A stretch of 64,000 bases of DNA from DAOUJI01 sp965219565 (GTDB taxonomy: Bacteria > Chloroflexota > Dehalococcoidia > Lucifugimonadales > JAGWBF01): assembly GCA_965219565.1 (NCBI GenBank), contig OZ244780.1:2046001-2110000 (forward strand), written 5' to 3'. Under the pieces are notes generated by a model, which was not told the origin of the DNA, ran no database searches, and saw only the letters and a list, made by a program, of their open reading frames with translations. The position numbers and the translations under genes are program-made. Every line of letters starts with the position of its first letter. Within the stretch, counting starts at the first letter, position 1. Positions 34,115 to 43,385 of this stretch are shown piece after piece.

Positions 34115-36241
34115 TTACTTCTTGACTGCGACCGTGTATTCCAGGTCTCTGATTCCCCACACGCCGGAAGATATGTGGTCTTTCACCACGCTGGGGTCCA
34201 CCGTAAACAGGGTGGGCAGGTGGAACAGGGGCATGAACGCGTACTCCTCGAACACCACGTCGCCGATGTCTTGCAGAATCTCGTGCCTCCTGTCCAGGTC
34301 CGTCACCGTTAGCAACTCCTCATAGAGGGTGTCAATGGTGTCATTCTCGAAGAACTGGCAGCAGAAGTTGACCGCTGTCCGTCCGCTATAGAGGTATATC
34401 TGGATGTTGCTGGGCTCTTCCCATCGACCCGCGTTGTCCATCCAAGCCACCCCTCCCCATGATGAAGTCCTGAACGCCGCGTTGTAGCTGGCGTGCTCTC
34501 TGACTTCCGTTCTGTCGTCGACCGGTATGCCGATTTCCTTCCAGTAGTTAAAGATGGCTTGCGTGAGTTCAGGGCCCTGGGGGAAGTTGGGTTGTTTGCC
34601 TATCAGGAACAACACTTTGGACCAGTCTAGGGGCTGTCCGATTTCCGCCTCGGCTTCTTTCAGAAGTTCTTTGGCCCTCTCCGGGTCGTACCCGTACTTC
34701 TCCTCGAAGCGCTCTTCCCACTCCGGGTTCCAGCCGCGGATGGTGCGATGGTACGGGTGCACGTGGGCCAGCTCACCTTTGCCTCCAAGGATGGTGTTCA
34801 GGATGGCCTCCCGGTCCACTGCACGGTTCAGAGCCTCCCTGACTTTCTTATTGATCCACGGCACCTCAGTCGCCGGGTGGAATGTGTCAGAGAAGGGCAG
34901 GTCTGGAAAAGATCCTGTCCTCTTGCCCACAAACTTATCGGGATAGAAGGTCCCGCCGTAGAGCAGGTAGGGGTTCGAGTGCGGAATCTTGGAAGGAATG
35001 GAAATCATCCCTCCGGCGACGGCGGTGCGCTCCAAGTCCGGCGGCAACAGGGTCATGTGGACCTGACCGGATAGGAGCTCGGCCATCCGGGTGGCGGGCT
35101 CTTTGACGTTGAAAATTTGCACCTCGTCGAAGTCCGGGTTCACCCTCCAGTGTTCGTAGGGCGTTCGTTCGTGGAGGACATAGGCGCCGGACTCCCGCAC
35201 CACGTACTGATAGGGGCCGGTGCCTACGGGACTAGTCGCCACAGCGGCGTCTCCCCCTGCGTCCAGGTGGTCCTTGCTAAATACGTAGGTGCTGTTCCGG
35301 TTGCTCAGTATCCAGTCAAAGTTGATGGTGGGCTCCGCCAGGTGGAATATCACCGTATGGTCGTCTACTACTTCCAGGTTCGGGATTACCTGGTTGGTCC
35401 ACAGAGCCTTCCGTGTCGACTGAGACTCATCCCGGGCCTCATGTACCAGCGTCTCCACCAGGTCTGCGCTGCTGAACTCACCAAAGTCCTTGTGGAACTT
35501 GACTCCCTTGCGCAGATTGAAGGTCCAGGTCATCTTGTCGGCGCTGGCTTCCCAGGACTCGGCCAGCATTGGCTCCATTTGTCCCAACTCATCGTACCGC
35601 ACCAGCGCCTCGTACATGTGAACGTATTGGGGCTGATTGAACGACGACGAGCGAGTCGGGTCGTTGGACTCTACGTTTATGTCGGTGGCGACCAACAGCC
35701 TTTCTACGACGGGACTCATCATCATCATGGATTCGTCTGGCGTTGGCTCGGGAGTGGCCGTGGGAGGTATCTGGGCCACAGCCTCGGACACGGCCCTCTG
35801 CACACCGGCATCGACGGCGTTCTTGATTGCCGCTTCCATCTGTGCAGCCGTCAGACCCTCGGGAATCTCAGATATTGCCTGGGTAACTATAGCCTGTACA
35901 TCCTCGGGGGTTAGGCCCTCGGGGATATTGGAGATTGCCGAGGCCACAATGGCCTGTACGTCCTCTGCAGTCAACCCTTCCGGGAATTCGATGCCTGCAA
36001 TCTGGCTTGCAATCTCTCTCTGTACTTGACTGCCGAACTGTTGAGCCAGCGCTGCGAAGTCTAGGGTGGGCTGAGGCGTCGGAGTGGGCTGAGGCGTGGA
36101 GGTCGGAGACGGGGTGTTCGTGGCTTGTGGTGGCGGTGGTGTCGCTCCGTCGCCGCCACAGGCGCCCGCCACCAGGAACACCAACGCCAGAATCAGGGTC
36201 ATGGTCCCCAGGGGATTCCGGAAAATAGACCGTATCGTCAT
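34115..36241 (-). CDS. ABC substrate-binding lipoprotein, family 5 (SBP-1)
   Basis: 708 residues from the ATG at 36241, with GGAGGG upstream. The lipobox VAGAC ends near residue 28. A Thr/Pro linker follows, then three 20-residue repeats built on PEGLTxEDVQAIV (about residues 85-145), then the SBP_bac_5 domain. Signature stretches include EALNRAVDREAIL and WNPEWEERFEEKYGYDPERAKELL, and the C-terminus is RDLEYTVAVKK. It would bind a peptide or other small ligand outside the cell and deliver it to a DppBC channel. It is longer than the usual 500-600 residues because of the repeat linker, which is nearly identical at DNA level to that of SBP-4. Confidence 0.9.
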   Translation of the reverse strand: MTIRSIFRNPLGTMTLILALVFLVAGACGGDGATPPPPQATNTPSPTSTPQPTPTPQPTLDFAALAQQFGSQVQREIASQIAGIEFPEGLTAEDVQAIVASAISNIPEGLTPEDVQAIVTQAISEIPEGLTAAQMEAAIKNAVDAGVQRAVSEAVAQIPPTATPEPTPDESMMMMSPVVERLLVATDINVESNDPTRSSSFNQPQYVHMYEALVRYDELGQMEPMLAESWEASADKMTWTFNLRKGVKFHKDFGEFSSADLVETLVHEARDESQSTRKALWTNQVIPNLEVVDDHTVIFHLAEPTINFDWILSNRNSTYVFSKDHLDAGGDAAVATSPVGTGPYQYVVRESGAYVLHERTPYEHWRVNPDFDEVQIFNVKEPATRMAELLSGQVHMTLLPPDLERTAVAGGMISIPSKIPHSNPYLLYGGTFYPDKFVGKRTGSFPDLPFSDTFHPATEVPWINKKVREALNRAVDREAILNTILGGKGELAHVHPYHRTIRGWNPEWEERFEEKYGYDPERAKELLKEAEAEIGQPLDWSKVLFLIGKQPNFPQGPELTQAIFNYWKEIGIPVDDRTEVREHASYNAAFRTSSWGGVAWMDNAGRWEEPSNIQIYLYSGRTAVNFCCQFFENDTIDTLYEELLTVTDLDRRHEILQDIGDVVFEEYAFMPLFHLPTLFTVDPSVVKDHISSGVWGIRDLEYTVAVKK

Positions 36242-36381
36242 TGTTCCCTCCAATAAGTACGATGCGTTTAAGGCGCTGCAATCGCGGAGCGTCAGTGGGG
36301 AGAGAGGGTCTACTCTGCAGGTGGGGCCGCTCCCCGCTAACTCTCAGTGGCTATGTATGTAACGAATAGCGATTGGGCTAT
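36242..36381 (-). promoter_or_regulatory. Long 5' leader of SBP-1 with hairpin
   Basis: The predicted transcript leader is about 134 nt. It contains a GGGGAG (36297-36302) / CTCCCC (36330-36335) stem across a 27-base loop and ends in GGAGGGAACA before the ATG. The whole leader aligns with that of SBP-3. The role may be attenuation or mRNA stability; that is inference. Confidence 0.45.
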
Positions 36382-36410
36382 AAATTACGCCTACTTGATT
36401 GCCTTGTCAA
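36382..36410 (-). promoter_or_regulatory. Promoter of SBP-1
   Basis: On the - strand TTGACA (36405-36410), 17-base spacer, TAATTT (36382-36387) running on into TATA. The same arrangement, including the AGGCAAT text after TTGACA, occurs before SBP-3, and a similar one before SBP-4. Confidence 0.65.
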
Positions 36411-36527
36411 CCTGACAACGCGATTCGGTAATTCTCGAACGTTCTCAAGCGTGCGGACGGATTGCGGGAGTCGCATAGGCGCCGAACCTGTCAATCAGTC
36501 TCGGTTGGGGTCCGGTCCAATTGGGGA

Positions 36528-37412
36528 CTAAGCGTTGGGCAAGCTGACGCCGGGGACATTGACCTGTATTCGGAAAAGGGCCCGTGGCGTCGTAATGAAG
36601 AGGGTCTTCCAGTCATCACCGCCCCAGCCGCAGTTGGTGGTCTGGCCACCTGTCACAATGGTGCCTAGATGCTCTCCAGACGAGTCAAGAACCCAGACCC
36701 CTCCAGGTCCCACACAGTATATGTTGCCTTCCACGTCCACCTTTACGCCGTCAGGGACGCCAGGCAGGTCGCTCTCGAACGTCTGAAGGACCCGTTCAGT
36801 CTCCAGGTCCAGCAACCCCAAGTTGTTCACGTTGAAAGCTCGGAGACGTCTGCCCCAGGTCTCGACAACGTAGAGGACTTTCTCATCAGGGGAAAACGCC
36901 AGTCCGTTAGGGTAAATGAAGTCACCCACGAGCAAGGTAATGTTCCCCAGGTCCGCCGACACTCGATATACCCCGGAGCAGTCCATTTCGAGTTCTTCCG
37001 GCGGCACGCCCCTGTTCGGGTCGGTGAAGTAGATGCTCCCGTCGGACTTGACTGCCACGTCGTTGGGCCGGTTCAGCCGGGCGCCCTTGTATCTGTTGGC
37101 CACAACGGTGATGTCGCCAGCGGGCTCTAGTCGGGTGACCCTCCGGCTGGCGTGTTCACATGCTATCAGGCGGCCGTGTGTGTCACGAGTGAGGCCATTA
37201 GCCTCATTGGTGGGTTTGTGGAATTCCGTGACGCCCCCTTGGGGCATCCACTTCATGCGGCGATCGCCTCGTACATCGCTAAACAGGAGGCAGCTTTCCT
37301 CTTGAATCCAGAGGGGACCCTCGGCCAGCTGGTATCCTGATCTCAACTCCTCAACTTCTTGTTCGTGGTCCAGAAGGCGGTCTAGCTCGGGAGAAACACG
37401 TTGGATGGACAT
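36528..37412 (-). CDS. SMP-30/gluconolactonase family hydrolase
   Basis: 294 residues from the ATG at 37412, with AAAGGAGG upstream. Six-bladed propeller lactonase family; metal ligands appear as Glu in LAEGPLW (near residue 31), Asn in RPNDVAV, Asn in YPNGLAFSPDE and Asp in GVPDGVKVD. It would open sugar or other lactones after oxidation. It lies between SBP-1 and an LLM monooxygenase/permease operon, in keeping with a lactone intermediate in catabolism of an imported compound (inference). Confidence 0.87.
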   Translation of the reverse strand: MSIQRVSPELDRLLDHEQEVEELRSGYQLAEGPLWIQEESCLLFSDVRGDRRMKWMPQGGVTEFHKPTNEANGLTRDTHGRLIACEHASRRVTRLEPAGDITVVANRYKGARLNRPNDVAVKSDGSIYFTDPNRGVPPEELEMDCSGVYRVSADLGNITLLVGDFIYPNGLAFSPDEKVLYVVETWGRRLRAFNVNNLGLLDLETERVLQTFESDLPGVPDGVKVDVEGNIYCVGPGGVWVLDSSGEHLGTIVTGGQTTNCGWGGDDWKTLFITTPRALFRIQVNVPGVSLPNA

Positions 37413-37690
37413 TCTCGCCTCCTTTGTCGAGGCCTCCCCGGGAATCACGCACGGCAACGCGGTGCGGGGCTGTGAGCGACGATAGCATACTCCAAGACGT
37501 TGCATCAACTTCCGGTCCGCTGTCAGCATTTCACCTGACCGGCCCCGTTGTGCCACAAGGATGTACGTCGAATAATCGGCGGGTTGGTCATTCGATTGTG
37601 CGGCCCGATTGCATTGCTCTATAATGGCGTCGATTTCAAACTGTTGGCCACGCCAGGGTGTACCGGTCCATTAGAGAGGAGAATATCGTT

Positions 37691-38851
37691 ATGGCCCTTC
37701 CTGAAAGAATGAAGTTCGGAATCTTCTTGGGACCCTACCATCCGATGAACGACAATCCCACCGTGGCCTTCCAGAGGGACTTGGAGTTGGTCCAGTGGTT
37801 GGACGACCTGGCTTTCGATGAGGCATATATCGGTGAGCACCATAGCGGAGGCTGGGAAACCATCTCCTCCCCGGAGGTCTTCATTGCCGCTCTAGCCGAT
37901 CGGACCAAGTCAATCAAACTGGGCACGGGCGTGCTGAGCCTTCCCTACCACCACCCCCTGATGGCGGCGAACCGGCTGGTGCTTCTCGACCACATTACCC
38001 GGGGCCGATTGATGATCGGCGTAGGCCCAGGAGGACTCAACGCCGACGCATACATGATGGGCATCGACACCACCGTTCAGAGAGCGAGGATGGAAGAGGC
38101 CCTGGATGTTCTCATCCGGCTGTTCACCGATACGGAGCCCATCAGCTATGAATGTGATTGGTTCAAACTCCAGGACGCCCATCTGCAGGTCCGCCCCTAC
38201 CAGCGTCCTCATCCCCCTATCGCGGTGTCGTCGATACATTCTCCCGCCGGGGTTGCGCTGGCAGGCAAGCATGGGACGTCGGTCCTGTCCATGAGCATAG
38301 ACCAAGACACCGATCTCTCCTACCAATGGGGCATAGCGGAGGAGTCGGCTGCCCGGCACGGACAAACGGTGCGGCGTGAGAACTGGCGGATGGTGATGCC
38401 TGTGCACGTGGCGGAAACCCGGCAGCAGGCTTTTGATGACATCCGTTCCACCGCCGGAATCTACCAGAGAGAGTACCTGGAGCATACGCTCACCCTCCAG
38501 ATAGGCGACACACCCATCGACAGGATCGTAGAGGAAATGTCCGAATCGGGTTCGTGGATTGTGGGCAGTCCCGACGATTGCATTCAGGCTATCCATAATC
38601 TGGACAAGAGGAGCGGAGGGTTTGGCGGCCTGCTTGCCCAGGGCATCGATTGGGCTCCCAGGCAGAGGATACTTAACAGCTACGAACTGATAGCCAGATA
38701 CGTTGCGCCCCAGTTTCAGAATGGCCTGGTAGGGCTCGAGACTTCGAACCGGTGGTCCCAGGAACGCGCCCCGGAGTTCATCTCCATGCGGGATAAAGCC
38801 AACGAGAGAGCCCAGGAAGATTACCGTAAGAGGGCCCAGGCCACGGCCTAG
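37691..38851 (+). CDS. LLM-class monooxygenase (limonene 1,2-monooxygenase-like)
   Basis: 386 residues from the ATG at 37691 (GAGGAG about 9 bases upstream). The pattern matches FMN-dependent LLM monooxygenases close to Rhodococcus limonene monooxygenase: MKFGIFLGPYHPMNDNPT, LDDLAFDEAYIGEHHSGGWE, GVLSLPYHHPLMAANR, and GPGGLNADAYMMGIDTTVQR. It would use reduced flavin and O2. It is followed 29 bases later by a DppB-DppC permease pair on the same strand, an unusual enzyme-plus-channel operon. The true substrate need not be limonene. Confidence 0.83.
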   Translation: MALPERMKFGIFLGPYHPMNDNPTVAFQRDLELVQWLDDLAFDEAYIGEHHSGGWETISSPEVFIAALADRTKSIKLGTGVLSLPYHHPLMAANRLVLLDHITRGRLMIGVGPGGLNADAYMMGIDTTVQRARMEEALDVLIRLFTDTEPISYECDWFKLQDAHLQVRPYQRPHPPIAVSSIHSPAGVALAGKHGTSVLSMSIDQDTDLSYQWGIAEESAARHGQTVRRENWRMVMPVHVAETRQQAFDDIRSTAGIYQREYLEHTLTLQIGDTPIDRIVEEMSESGSWIVGSPDDCIQAIHNLDKRSGGFGGLLAQGIDWAPRQRILNSYELIARYVAPQFQNGLVGLETSNRWSQERAPEFISMRDKANERAQEDYRKRAQATA

Positions 38852-38880
38852 CCTGGCCGACCTCTGGACGGTGACGCGAG

Positions 38881-39840
38881 ATGCAGGGCTACATACTGAA
38901 ACGGGTCCTCCTCTTTATTCCCACAGCGTTCCTTGTGGTCACGCTGGTCTTTATTATCCTGCGGCTGGTCCCCGGAGACCCTGCAATCAACAAGCTAGCG
39001 GGATTCGGGGGGCTTCAGGAGTACACAAATGATGACCTGGCGAGGATGCGGTCCAAGCTGGGCACCGACGTTCCCCTGATCACCCAGTACGGGAAGTGGC
39101 TTTGGGGTGTGGTGCAACTCGACTTCGGGGACTCGTTCACCTTCGAGACTCCAGTGTGGACCGACGTGAAGCAGAAGTTCCCTATCACCCTCGAGTTGAC
39201 AGTGGTCGCCCTGTTGATTTCGGGCGTAGTGGCCGTCCCGCTGGGGGTGCTGTCGGCCGTCAATCAGGACACGTGGCCGGACTATGCTGGGCGTATGTTA
39301 ACCATCGGCGGCATCGCTTTGCCGAATTTCTGGATTGGGGTCTTAGTAGTCTATATCCTCTCGAACTATTTCGATTGGCTGCCTCCCTTAGACTACACCG
39401 ACTTGTGGAAAGACCCTCTCAAAAATCTTCAACAGATTATCTTTCCAGCCTTAGTCCTGGCCATGAGCAACATGGCCTACATAGCTCGGTTAACCCGCTC
39501 AGCCACCCTGGAGGTGTTCCGGGAAGACTACATCCGCACTGCCCGGGCCAAAGGGCTTACGGACCGAGCCGTCATCTGGCGCCACACTTTGAAGAACGCT
39601 ATGCTGCCCGTCATTACCGTCTCCGGCATTCAGTTCGGAACCCTCATGGGCGGAACCGTGATTATTGAGAAAATCTTCAACATACCTGGAATGGGAAGTC
39701 TCCTGATAAACGCCATTCAAACGCGGGACTATCCTCAAGTCCAGGCCATCGTAATAATCATCACTGTGTTGATCCTGGCGCTGAACCTAATAGTGGACGT
39801 ACTCTACGCGTGGCTTAACCCGCGAATCAGGTATGCCTGA
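38881..39840 (+). CDS. ABC transporter permease, DppB type (pair 1)
   Basis: 319 residues, about six membrane segments. It has the N-terminal YILKRVLLFIPTAFLVVTLVF helix, RLVPGDP near residue 27, and the cytoplasmic EAA-type loop DYIRTARAKGLTDRAVIWRH near residue 213 that contacts the ATPase. The final NLIVDVLYAWLNPRIRYA is typical. It follows the limonene-monooxygenase-like gene by 29 bases and precedes the DppC partner by the same gap. Confidence 0.92.
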   Translation: MQGYILKRVLLFIPTAFLVVTLVFIILRLVPGDPAINKLAGFGGLQEYTNDDLARMRSKLGTDVPLITQYGKWLWGVVQLDFGDSFTFETPVWTDVKQKFPITLELTVVALLISGVVAVPLGVLSAVNQDTWPDYAGRMLTIGGIALPNFWIGVLVVYILSNYFDWLPPLDYTDLWKDPLKNLQQIIFPALVLAMSNMAYIARLTRSATLEVFREDYIRTARAKGLTDRAVIWRHTLKNAMLPVITVSGIQFGTLMGGTVIIEKIFNIPGMGSLLINAIQTRDYPQVQAIVIIITVLILALNLIVDVLYAWLNPRIRYA

Positions 39841-39869
39841 TGGCGGAGAGTACGAGGCGTTGATATGCG

Positions 39870-40808
39870 ATGAATGAGCAAATTGAAGCCCAAGAGGCGT
39901 TGCGAGGGCGGAGCCTGGACGGCCTCCGTCCAAAACTTCAGGTCTGGCGCTACATCTTTCATTTTGCCAGAACGAAACCCCTCGGTGCGGTTGGAGCTGC
40001 GGTTGCCATTCTCCTGATAATCGTTGCGATATTCGCCCCTCAGATACGGACCCAAGACCCCTATATAATCGACTACACGGCCCCCTACGCCTCTCCCAGC
40101 AGCGAAATGCTGTTCGGAGGCGATGAACTGGGCAGAGACGTGTTCAGCAGGCTCGTTACGGGATCCAGGATATCCCTGAGAGTCGGGCTGATTAGCGCCT
40201 TTGCCGGGTGCACCATAGGTATGCTGATCGGGTTGGCCAGCGCCTATTATGGAGGTGTAACCGACTTGCTGGTGCAGAGGCTGGTCGACGCCATGATAGC
40301 CTTCCCGTATCTGGTCCTGGCCATAGCGCTGATGGCGGCGTTGGCCACAACCGAATTGCCTCTTCTGGAGGACCCCATCAACAAGGTGATCCTTGCGCTG
40401 ACCATATTATTCATTCCCATCACTATAAGGATCGTGCGCTCTCAAGGACTGGCCATCAAGGAGATGGACTACGTCCTCGCCGCCAGGGCCGTCGGGGCCG
40501 GGACCGCACGCATCATACTGCGCCACATGGCCCCCAACGTGGTGGCCATCTGGATCGTAGCCGTCACCTTCAACATGGCCATAGCCATCATTGCGGAGGC
40601 GTCCCTCAGCTTCCTGGGAGTGGGCGCCGGACCTGAAGTCCCATCGTGGGGCAGCATGCTCAATGGGGCCACCAAGAAGTACGTCGGCGTTGGCCCCTGG
40701 CTGGCGGTCTTTCCCGGGCTGGCGATAGCCATTGTAGTGTATTCCTGGAACCTGCTGGGCGACGCACTGCGGGACGTATTGGACCCGCGGCTCCGAGGCA
40801 GCAGCTAG
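39870..40808 (+). CDS. ABC transporter permease, DppC type (pair 1)
   Basis: 312 residues. It has a cytoplasmic N-terminus of about 38 residues, TM1 near residues 48-70, then a short loop to FGGDELGRDVFSRLV near residue 90, the normal DppC arrangement. The EAA-type loop is MDYVLAARAVGAGTARIILRH, and LLGDALRDVLDPRLRGSS ends the protein. Unlike the three other DppC proteins in the window it lacks the extracytoplasmic insertion. A hairpin terminator follows. Confidence 0.92.
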   Translation: MNEQIEAQEALRGRSLDGLRPKLQVWRYIFHFARTKPLGAVGAAVAILLIIVAIFAPQIRTQDPYIIDYTAPYASPSSEMLFGGDELGRDVFSRLVTGSRISLRVGLISAFAGCTIGMLIGLASAYYGGVTDLLVQRLVDAMIAFPYLVLAIALMAALATTELPLLEDPINKVILALTILFIPITIRIVRSQGLAIKEMDYVLAARAVGAGTARIILRHMAPNVVAIWIVAVTFNMAIAIIAEASLSFLGVGAGPEVPSWGSMLNGATKKYVGVGPWLAVFPGLAIAIVVYSWNLLGDALRDVLDPRLRGSS

Positions 40809-40906
40809 ACACTCAGTCCGATTCCCCAGCCTTAAGTCACCCTTAACAGGTGTTCTCACCGCATTCTGAGACAACCCTATTTGTTCATGCCGCTGCCACA
40901 AAGAAG

Positions 40907-40950
40907 CCCCCTAGGCCCCTCATCGAACCGGGCCCAGGGGGTGTTTCCTT
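40907..40950 (+). terminator. Terminator after permease pair 1
   Basis: CCCCCTAGGCCC (40907-40918) pairs with GGGCCCAGGGGG (40930-40941) with one mismatch and an 11-base loop, followed by TGTTTCCTT. It sits between the convergent permease operon and SBP-3. Confidence 0.65.
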
Positions 40951-41021
40951 CGTTCTAGGTGAGCTTTAGACAGTTGCCTGGTAAAACGGGAATTGCCTTA
41001 CCCAGCGCTACGGTCCAGGAC

Positions 41022-42899
41022 CTAGTTGCACGCGGGATCGCACCAGATATGGTCCCACTTGGTGTATGTGCTCAGAACACCTGGGACCTGGAGGCCCTGT
41101 ATCACGTTGTCGACGATAAAGGCCTGCTGAACGTACCACAGATTGGGGTGAGAGCTGTCCTCCACGAGCAGGTTGTTGGCCATCAAGGCCAGCTCACGCT
41201 GCCTGGCGATGTCAGACGTCGATGCAAGCTCGGCCCACAGTTTATCGGCCTCCTCGTTATAGACTCCGGTTCGAGTGGTGTGGTCTCTGTTTCCAGCTGA
41301 GTAATTCCCGACTGATACGTCGGGGATGGGCGGGCTGGCGCTCTGGGCTATCATGAAGATCTCGTAGTCTCGTTGATCCATCTGGGTGTTCCCCACGTTG
41401 AACTCGACTGCGTTGACGGTCACCTCCCAGCCAAGGTATTCCCTCAATTGCTGCTGCATCATCAGCGCTTCCTCACAGTAGTCGACAACCTTCTGACAGC
41501 CTATGCTGAGTTCGCTGCCTGGGCCAAGGCCAAGCCCCTGGAAAATCCTCTGGGCTTCAGCGATGTCGTCAGGATGTTTTTCGCCGTTCAACTCTCGGTA
41601 TCCTGGCATATCCGCAACCAGCTCGCAGTCGAAGCTCCATGTGTAGCCGCAGGGAAGGGGAGTGCCTAACTTGTACGCCCCGCCGCTTAGAATTTGTATC
41701 ATGGGCTGCCGGTGGACGACCAGGTGCAGAGCTCGCCGGGCCTCGGGGGTGTTCCAGGGTTCCCTGTCGGCATTCATGATAAAGCCAGTCACCCAGGAAG
41801 GGCCGGCGTAGTGGACGGTCGCCTGGTCAGCCAACTCTTCTTCCAGTTGCTTGGCCTCGGTGATGGAAAGGCCTGCGTTGATAGTGGTGGTCATAAGGAC
41901 CTGGCGCGTCTTGTAAGCCGCTGCTATGGTGCCTTTGTCAATAATGATGAACTGGGAAACGCCGTCAAGCCACGGCGTGTTTTCCCTCCAGTAGTCGTCG
42001 TTCCTTTCCCAATGGGTCGCTACGTCCCTCTCGAACCTGTCCAACTTGTAGGGCCCCGTGCCATTGAGAGTTTCGGGGAAGGCGAACTTGTGCAACTGCC
42101 CTTCCTCGGCGTACTTCTTTTGCATGATGGGGAACACGTTCCTACCGAATAGGTTGAGGAAGAACGGCCCGGGCCTGCTGAGGTTGAATTGCAGGGTGTT
42201 TTCGTCCAGGGCCACAATGTCCTCGTTGAAATTCTCGATGTAGGGCAGCAGTTTCTGGCCGTCGCCGGACGCAACCCCTCCAGTCTCTTCCCTAACCAGG
42301 GCAATGTCACTGAGATCCGGGGCAATCTTGGCAGTCAGACTGAACAAAATGTCGTCCATGATTAGAGGGTCGCCGTTATGGAACGTGACGCCCTCGCGAA
42401 TGTTGAAGGTGTAGATGCGTCCGTCTTCCGAAATTTCCCAGCTTTCAGCGAGGTCCTCTCTTAAGTCAAGCGGGTCTTCGGTGAGGGGGTCGTACTCCAC
42501 AACCTGACTCACGAGACCGGCGAGGTGGAGTTGTACACCGTAAGTGGTGCCCGGGCCCAGAACGAATACGGTCTCCGGCCCGACGTTCATGTGCATGGGT
42601 ATGACGCCGCCCGTCTTGCCCATCATGGCAGGAGCCTCCGTCGGGGCAGGGGCGGATGTCGGCGTGGCAGCCGCAGTGGCCACAGGAGCCGTAGTTGCAG
42701 CAGGGGCTTCTGTGGCTTCTGGAGCCTCCGTGGCGGCAGGAGCTGTCGTAGCTGTGGGAACCGTGGTGGCGACCGGAGCCGTAGTGGCGGTCGGAGCCGG
42801 CTCATCCCCGCCCCCGCAAGCGCCTGCTATCAGAAACACCAGCGCCAGAGACAGGACCATTATCCCCATAGGGACCCGGAACATAGACCGAATCGTCAT
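41022..42899 (-). CDS. ABC substrate-binding lipoprotein, family 5 (SBP-3)
   Basis: 625 residues from the ATG at 42899 (GGAGGGAGTA upstream). The signal begins MTIRSMFRVPMG and its lipobox is LIAGAC. A low-complexity Ala/Thr/Pro linker of about 60 residues (repeats such as ATTAPVATT) follows, then an SBP_bac_5 domain with LAESWEISEDGRIYTFNIREGVTFHNGDP. Its signal peptide, promoter and leader match SBP-1, but the linker lacks the 20-residue repeats and the binding domain is clearly different, so ligand specificity probably differs. It is the last binding-protein gene downstream of the aldolase operon but has its own promoter. Confidence 0.9.
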   Translation of the reverse strand: MTIRSMFRVPMGIMVLSLALVFLIAGACGGGDEPAPTATTAPVATTVPTATTAPAATEAPEATEAPAATTAPVATAAATPTSAPAPTEAPAMMGKTGGVIPMHMNVGPETVFVLGPGTTYGVQLHLAGLVSQVVEYDPLTEDPLDLREDLAESWEISEDGRIYTFNIREGVTFHNGDPLIMDDILFSLTAKIAPDLSDIALVREETGGVASGDGQKLLPYIENFNEDIVALDENTLQFNLSRPGPFFLNLFGRNVFPIMQKKYAEEGQLHKFAFPETLNGTGPYKLDRFERDVATHWERNDDYWRENTPWLDGVSQFIIIDKGTIAAAYKTRQVLMTTTINAGLSITEAKQLEEELADQATVHYAGPSWVTGFIMNADREPWNTPEARRALHLVVHRQPMIQILSGGAYKLGTPLPCGYTWSFDCELVADMPGYRELNGEKHPDDIAEAQRIFQGLGLGPGSELSIGCQKVVDYCEEALMMQQQLREYLGWEVTVNAVEFNVGNTQMDQRDYEIFMIAQSASPPIPDVSVGNYSAGNRDHTTRTGVYNEEADKLWAELASTSDIARQRELALMANNLLVEDSSHPNLWYVQQAFIVDNVIQGLQVPGVLSTYTKWDHIWCDPACN

Positions 42900-43042
42900 T
42901 ACTCCCTCCAACAATAAATACGACACGTTTAACGCACTGCCATCAGGGAATGTCGGTGTGGGGAGGGGTCTTGTCCCGGGTTGGGCGACGCTCCCCGCTC
43001 ACTCTCAGTCTCCGTGGATACACCCGATATCAATCGCAATAT
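42900..43042 (-). promoter_or_regulatory. Long 5' leader of SBP-3 with hairpin
   Basis: Predicted leader of about 137 nt. GGGGAG (42960-42965) can pair with CTCCCC (42991-42996) across 25 bases. Blocks shared with the SBP-1 leader include CTCCCCGCT, ACTCTCAGT and CGTTTAA. Confidence 0.45.
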
Positions 43043-43071
43043 AAAGTACGCCTACTTAATTGCCTTGTCAA
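43043..43071 (-). promoter_or_regulatory. Promoter of SBP-3
   Basis: On the - strand TTGACA (43066-43071), 17-base spacer, TACTTT (43043-43048) leading into TATA. The spacer is almost identical to that of the SBP-1 promoter (AGGCAATTAAGTAGGCG). Confidence 0.65.
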
Positions 43072-43312
43072 CTTAACTGTGCCGATTCGGTAGCTGTCGA
43101 ACACTATCAAACAGCGCAAGCTCAACGACATTGCAGTCTTCCCCACGGAGCCGTCCTGGGTGCTGGCCTCCGCTGGAGATGACGGAGATTGGCCGGTGAA
43201 GTCTGGGCCTGTACTCCGTCCCTCTCACAGAAGAGAGTTGGCATAGGGATGGCACGACACTTTCGCCCGATTTCGTCGTAGCAATGTCTCTTGTCGGACT
43301 CTAGAAACGGCG

Positions 43313-43344
43313 AAGGGGCCGGCTCGTTATGGAGCTGGCCCCTT
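43313..43344 (-). terminator. Hairpin after the aldolase gene
   Basis: AAGGGGCCGGCTC (43313-43325) pairs with GAGCTGGCCCCTT (43332-43344) with one G-T pair around a short loop. No T-run follows on the - strand, so it may be a Rho-assisted stop or an mRNA-stabilising end. The rest of 43072-43312 shows nothing gene-like. Confidence 0.5.
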
Positions 43345-43385
43345 GCAACCAATCGTTACGTTGATCCGCCTCTGGGAAGGGCAGT

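Noticed and set aside
34115..36241. Long antisense open frames opposite the binding proteins
   Set aside because: They mirror the codon structure of the real genes, have no recognisable domains and no ribosome sites.
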